Below, piece by piece: positions 7,107 through 9,117 of a stretch of 9,117 nt of DNA. A program made the translations under genes and the position numbers. Origin of the DNA: an uncultured Bacilli bacterium (lineage in GTDB: Bacteria > Bacillota_I > Bacilli_A > RFN20 > CAG-631); contig CAKPZU010000089.1 in assembly GCA_934215405.1 (NCBI GenBank), positions 1 to 9,117 of the forward strand. Reading direction: 5' to 3'. The notes under the pieces were generated by a model, which worked only from the letters and a program-made list of their open reading frames with translations, made no database searches and was not told the origin of the DNA. The first letter of the stretch is position 1, and every line of letters begins with the position of its first letter.

Positions 7107-8318
7107 TTATTTTATCATAAATAAATTATTTTTAACATACTTTAAACCATTTTTTCTATAAAGTCCATATACAAAAATAATTTCGTGATTTTTATTTTCA
7201 ATAATTGGTATGGATTTTCTTTCTAAAAGTGGTACTTTTTTATCGATAAAAAGCCGATTTATCCTTTTATTTCCGCTTTTTAGCTCTATTACATCACTAT
7301 CTTTATAATTTCTAATAATAATTGGAAAATCATCATCACTTACATAGGTGCCTTGCATTTTTAAGCCTTCCTTGACTATTTTAAAATATGGGGTGCTAAT
7401 ATATTTAATTTCTTTTAGCTCATAATAAAAGTCACTACTATTATATTGCAAATAATTTATTGAATTATACTCTTTTACTAAATAATAATTATCTTTTATT
7501 AAAACAAACAAATTAGGCTTGTCACTATTAATAAAGCTTTTTAATGATAATAAAACTGCTTTATTGATGTATTGCTTATATTTTTTTAAAGCAAGCTCAT
7601 ACAAAAAAATCATTAGCCATAAATCACTTTTTTCTTTTAGCATTGAAATTAAATACTTTGGATAGTATTTAATAAATTCTTTAACCTCATTTCTCGTATT
7701 TATTAAATTACTTTCCTCTTCTAAGGCCTTTAAATATAGCAAATTTTTATCCATTAAGGCAATTTTTTTACGGATAACATTTCGAGGATGTATATCCATA
7801 AAGTTTGTCTTGTCTATTCCATATTCTATGTTATTATCTTGGCAATATTTTAACAAATCATCCTTATAATAATCATGAATTAATGGCCTATAGACATTCA
7901 TTTTATTAATTATTGTTTTTTCATTAATTAGATATGATTCATTTACAACATTCCTTTGCTTTTTTAATAAATATGTTTCAAGTAAATCATCCTTATGATG
8001 AGCAACGAATAAGCCAGCACAGAAATTTAAAAAATATATTTCCTTAAAGAAATTATAGCGAAAAACTCTAGCTGCCACTTCAAATGAACCCTTATAAACA
8101 TTATCAAAATATGCAACATACAGCTTTATGTTATTTTTTTTACAATAATTTCTTACTAGCTGCTCTTCACTATCGCTTTCATCTCTTGTTTTATAATTAA
8201 CATGGCAAACAATTAGCTTAAAATTTGCTTTATATAGCATATCTAAAAGTGCCATTGAATCAGGGCCGCCAGAGCAAGCAACAAGATAAGTATCATCTAA
8301 ATTATAATTTTCAAACAT
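7107..8318 (-). CDS. tilS: tRNA(Ile)-lysidine synthetase TilS
   Basis: Converts the wobble cytidine of the CAU-anticodon tRNA(Ile) to lysidine using ATP and lysine, so that it reads AUA; the enzyme is essential in most bacteria. From the ATG at 8318 the product is 403 aa. Residues 16-21 are the PP-loop SGGPDS, 106-116 read AHHKDDLLETY, VYRPL lies near 142-146, and DKTN (169-172) with PRNVIRKK (178-185) follows. The C-terminal TilS domain (about 335-390) has NRLFIDKKVPLLER and a VYGLY strand. Length is intermediate between short Mycoplasma forms and B. subtilis TilS. A GTG at 8327 could add three residues, but neither start has a good ribosome site. The ATG gives an 8-nt stop/start overlap (ATGTTTGA) with the preceding gene, favouring coupling. 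In Bacillales hpt normally follows; here ftsH follows directly. Confidence 0.95.
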   Translation of the reverse strand: MFENYNLDDTYLVACSGGPDSMALLDMLYKANFKLIVCHVNYKTRDESDSEEQLVRNYCKKNNIKLYVAYFDNVYKGSFEVAARVFRYNFFKEIYFLNFCAGLFVAHHKDDLLETYLLKKQRNVVNESYLINEKTIINKMNVYRPLIHDYYKDDLLKYCQDNNIEYGIDKTNFMDIHPRNVIRKKIALMDKNLLYLKALEEESNLINTRNEVKEFIKYYPKYLISMLKEKSDLWLMIFLYELALKKYKQYINKAVLLSLKSFINSDKPNLFVLIKDNYYLVKEYNSINYLQYNSSDFYYELKEIKYISTPYFKIVKEGLKMQGTYVSDDDFPIIIRNYKDSDVIELKSGNKRINRLFIDKKVPLLERKSIPIIENKNHEIIFVYGLYRKNGLKYVKNNLFMIK

Positions 8319-8925
8319 TCTCGTCACACACTTTTTTTAAATAATTTTGATAAAATTCCATACTTAAGCCCATATTAGAATATTTCTCATATAGATAAGA
8401 TGCAATCTCTTTTTTATTTAAATCCTTTTCTTCGATTACTTCATCAAGCGATAGTAAAAATTTATCATAGTCCACTAGCATATTATAAAAATTCAAAAAA
8501 TTGTTAATACCAATTAGCTTTACATCATAAACAGTTGCTTTTTTAAAGCTCTTAATTTGATTTATTAATAAATTTACATTTAAATAATCCTTGCTTGCTA
8601 ATTTAATTTCTGCAATTTTTGCATCAGTAATTGAAGCTTGATTCAATAAATAATACTTTACTATTATAGTATTATCATAATTACTTTCCTTTAAATAAGA
8701 TAAAATCAATAAAATATTAACAAAATCAATAAATGATGATGTGGCATAAATAACAATTTCCTTTGTAAAGGCTAAATAATTGCTAATACCCTTTAAAGCT
8801 AAATCATTCTTATATGAATCAATATCATAAAAATACTCATTAGTAAACATTCTAGCATTTAAAGTGATGAAATCATCCTTATAACATTCATATATTCTTT
8901 TATTTACAATAATATTATAATTCAT
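8311..8925 (-). CDS. Unrecognised 204-aa protein, possibly a distant DUF1835-like family member
   Basis: I do not recognise this protein securely. From the ATG at 8925 it is 204 aa, rich in Ile, Asn, Lys and Tyr, without a signal peptide or clear membrane helix. Its N-terminal half alternates strands and helices: NIIVNKRIY, then DDFITLNARMF, then KEIVIYATSSFIDFVNILLILSYL, then NTIIVKYYL. This order loosely recalls DUF1835 proteins (strand, short Asp-rich loop, an IVLW-type strand, helix), but that family's hallmark residues are not evident, so the link is a guess. The C-terminal half is helical and charged. An upstream in-frame ATG at 8937 exists, but a GGAGG site (8935-8931) lies inside those extra codons, 5 nt before the ATG at 8925, which decides the start. 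Its TGA stop overlaps the tilS start by 8 nt, so it is probably expressed with tilS. Confidence 0.7.
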   Translation of the reverse strand: MNYNIIVNKRIYECYKDDFITLNARMFTNEYFYDIDSYKNDLALKGISNYLAFTKEIVIYATSSFIDFVNILLILSYLKESNYDNTIIVKYYLLNQASITDAKIAEIKLASKDYLNVNLLINQIKSFKKATVYDVKLIGINNFLNFYNMLVDYDKFLLSLDEVIEEKDLNKKEIASYLYEKYSNMGLSMEFYQNYLKKVCDENV

Positions 8926-8930
8926 AATTA

Positions 8931-8935
8931 CCTCC
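8931..8935 (-). promoter_or_regulatory. Ribosome binding site deciding the start at 8925
   Basis: GGAGG on the minus strand, 5 nt before the ATG at 8925. It occupies the codons that would be translated if the ATG at 8937 were used, and the latter has no comparable site. The same bases abut the TAA of the preceding gene (TAATGGAGG). Confidence 0.8.
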
Positions 8936-8936
8936 A

Positions 8937-9117
8937 TTAATGCTGCTTTCTTATTTCATATAATGCACTTAAAAATTCATTTATTATGCTTAGCCAATTA
9001 GTAACCTTCCTTACTTGGCATTCTATATGATCATGCTGGAATTTTAAGCTTATTTGATTTGATACCTTACAAGCAGCATCAAAAATTTTAACACCAACAC
9101 CATTATAATTCATAAAT
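8937..9117 (-). CDS. 3' end of an unrecognised gene, open at the window edge
   Basis: This frame stays open from the right window edge for 60 codons and stops with TAA at 8939-8937, overlapping by one base an ATG of the next gene (TAATG). The visible residues end in TNWLSIINEFLSALYEIRKQH-like amphipathic helix and contain two cysteines and a DAACKVSNQISLKFQHDH segment. An in-frame ATG at 9113-9111 could be a start, giving 58 aa, but too little upstream sequence is visible to judge its ribosome site. The gene may instead begin outside the window. The strand-helix pattern is faintly like an HPr fold, but no active-site histidine is visible and the terminal part of that fold is missing. The tight junction and shared orientation suggest it belongs to the operon. 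Function unknown. Confidence 0.6.
   Translation of the reverse strand, partial: FMNYNGVGVKIFDAACKVSNQISLKFQHDHIECQVRKVTNWLSIINEFLSALYEIRKQH

Noticed and set aside
7100..7160. Possible internal promoter for ftsH in the tilS 3' end (TAAAAT-like -10)
   Set aside because: No acceptable -35 hexamer occurs 16-18 bp upstream, and such -10-like strings are expected by chance at this base composition.
8311..8327. Evidence for the Mycoplasma genetic code (TGA as Trp)
   Set aside because: Reading through the TGA at 8311 adds only a few codons before TAA, so that site alone is uninformative, but Trp is TGG throughout and no conserved Trp position uses TGA, so the standard bacterial code holds.
8937..9113. 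Calling the partial gene an HPr phosphocarrier
   Set aside because: Resemblance is limited to hydrophobic pattern and a few residues; the active-site histidine and the last strand and helix are not present, and the N-terminus is outside the window.

Overview
The window is a very AT-rich, tightly packed stretch of a low-GC Gram-positive genome. Every gene lies on the minus strand, so transcription runs from base 9117 towards base 1. Intergenic gaps are 0-40 nt, apart from one 133-nt regulatory gap. TGA is not read as tryptophan: the recognisable full-length families contain no in-frame TGA, and Trp is TGG. This excludes the Mycoplasma/Spiroplasma code. Together with CIRCE/HrcA-type control and a tilS-ftsH-hslO cluster, this fits Bacillota/Bacilli of the Erysipelotrichia, RF39 or Acholeplasma-like kind. 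The exact taxon is inference.

Layout in transcription order: (1) 9117-8937, the 3' end of an unrecognised gene. (2) 8925-8311, a 204-aa unrecognised protein, possibly a distant DUF1835 relative. (3) 8318-7107, tilS, tRNA(Ile) lysidine synthetase. (4) 7066-4985, ftsH, membrane AAA+ zinc protease. (5) 4992-4096, hslO, redox chaperone Hsp33. (6) 4089-3286, a membrane-anchored calcineurin-like metallophosphoesterase. (7) 3270-1498, a membrane-anchored protein with a PAS-like region and degenerate GGDEF and EAL domains whose catalytic signatures are gone. The run closes with a hairpin/T-tract terminator starting on the last stop codon. (8) After a 133-nt gap comes htpG (Hsp90), entering at 1364 and cut by the window start. 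It has its own sigma-A promoter (TTGACA-17 bp-TATAAT) overlapped by a CIRCE operator.

Genes 1-7 look like one operon: stop/start overlaps at tilS and hslO, a TAATG junction, and gaps of 6-40 nt elsewhere. The tilS-ftsH-hslO core matches the conserved Bacillales block, but hpt (between tilS and ftsH) and coaX (between ftsH and hslO) are absent. Two membrane-linked genes, the phosphoesterase and the pseudo-GGDEF/EAL protein, follow instead. The theme is protein quality control plus one essential tRNA-modification enzyme.

I found no mobile element, CRISPR array, tRNA/rRNA or clearly novel multi-gene system. The best leads are the catalytically dead GGDEF-EAL protein co-transcribed with the phosphoesterase, and the CIRCE operator whose one inner-end mismatch makes the -35 box perfect.
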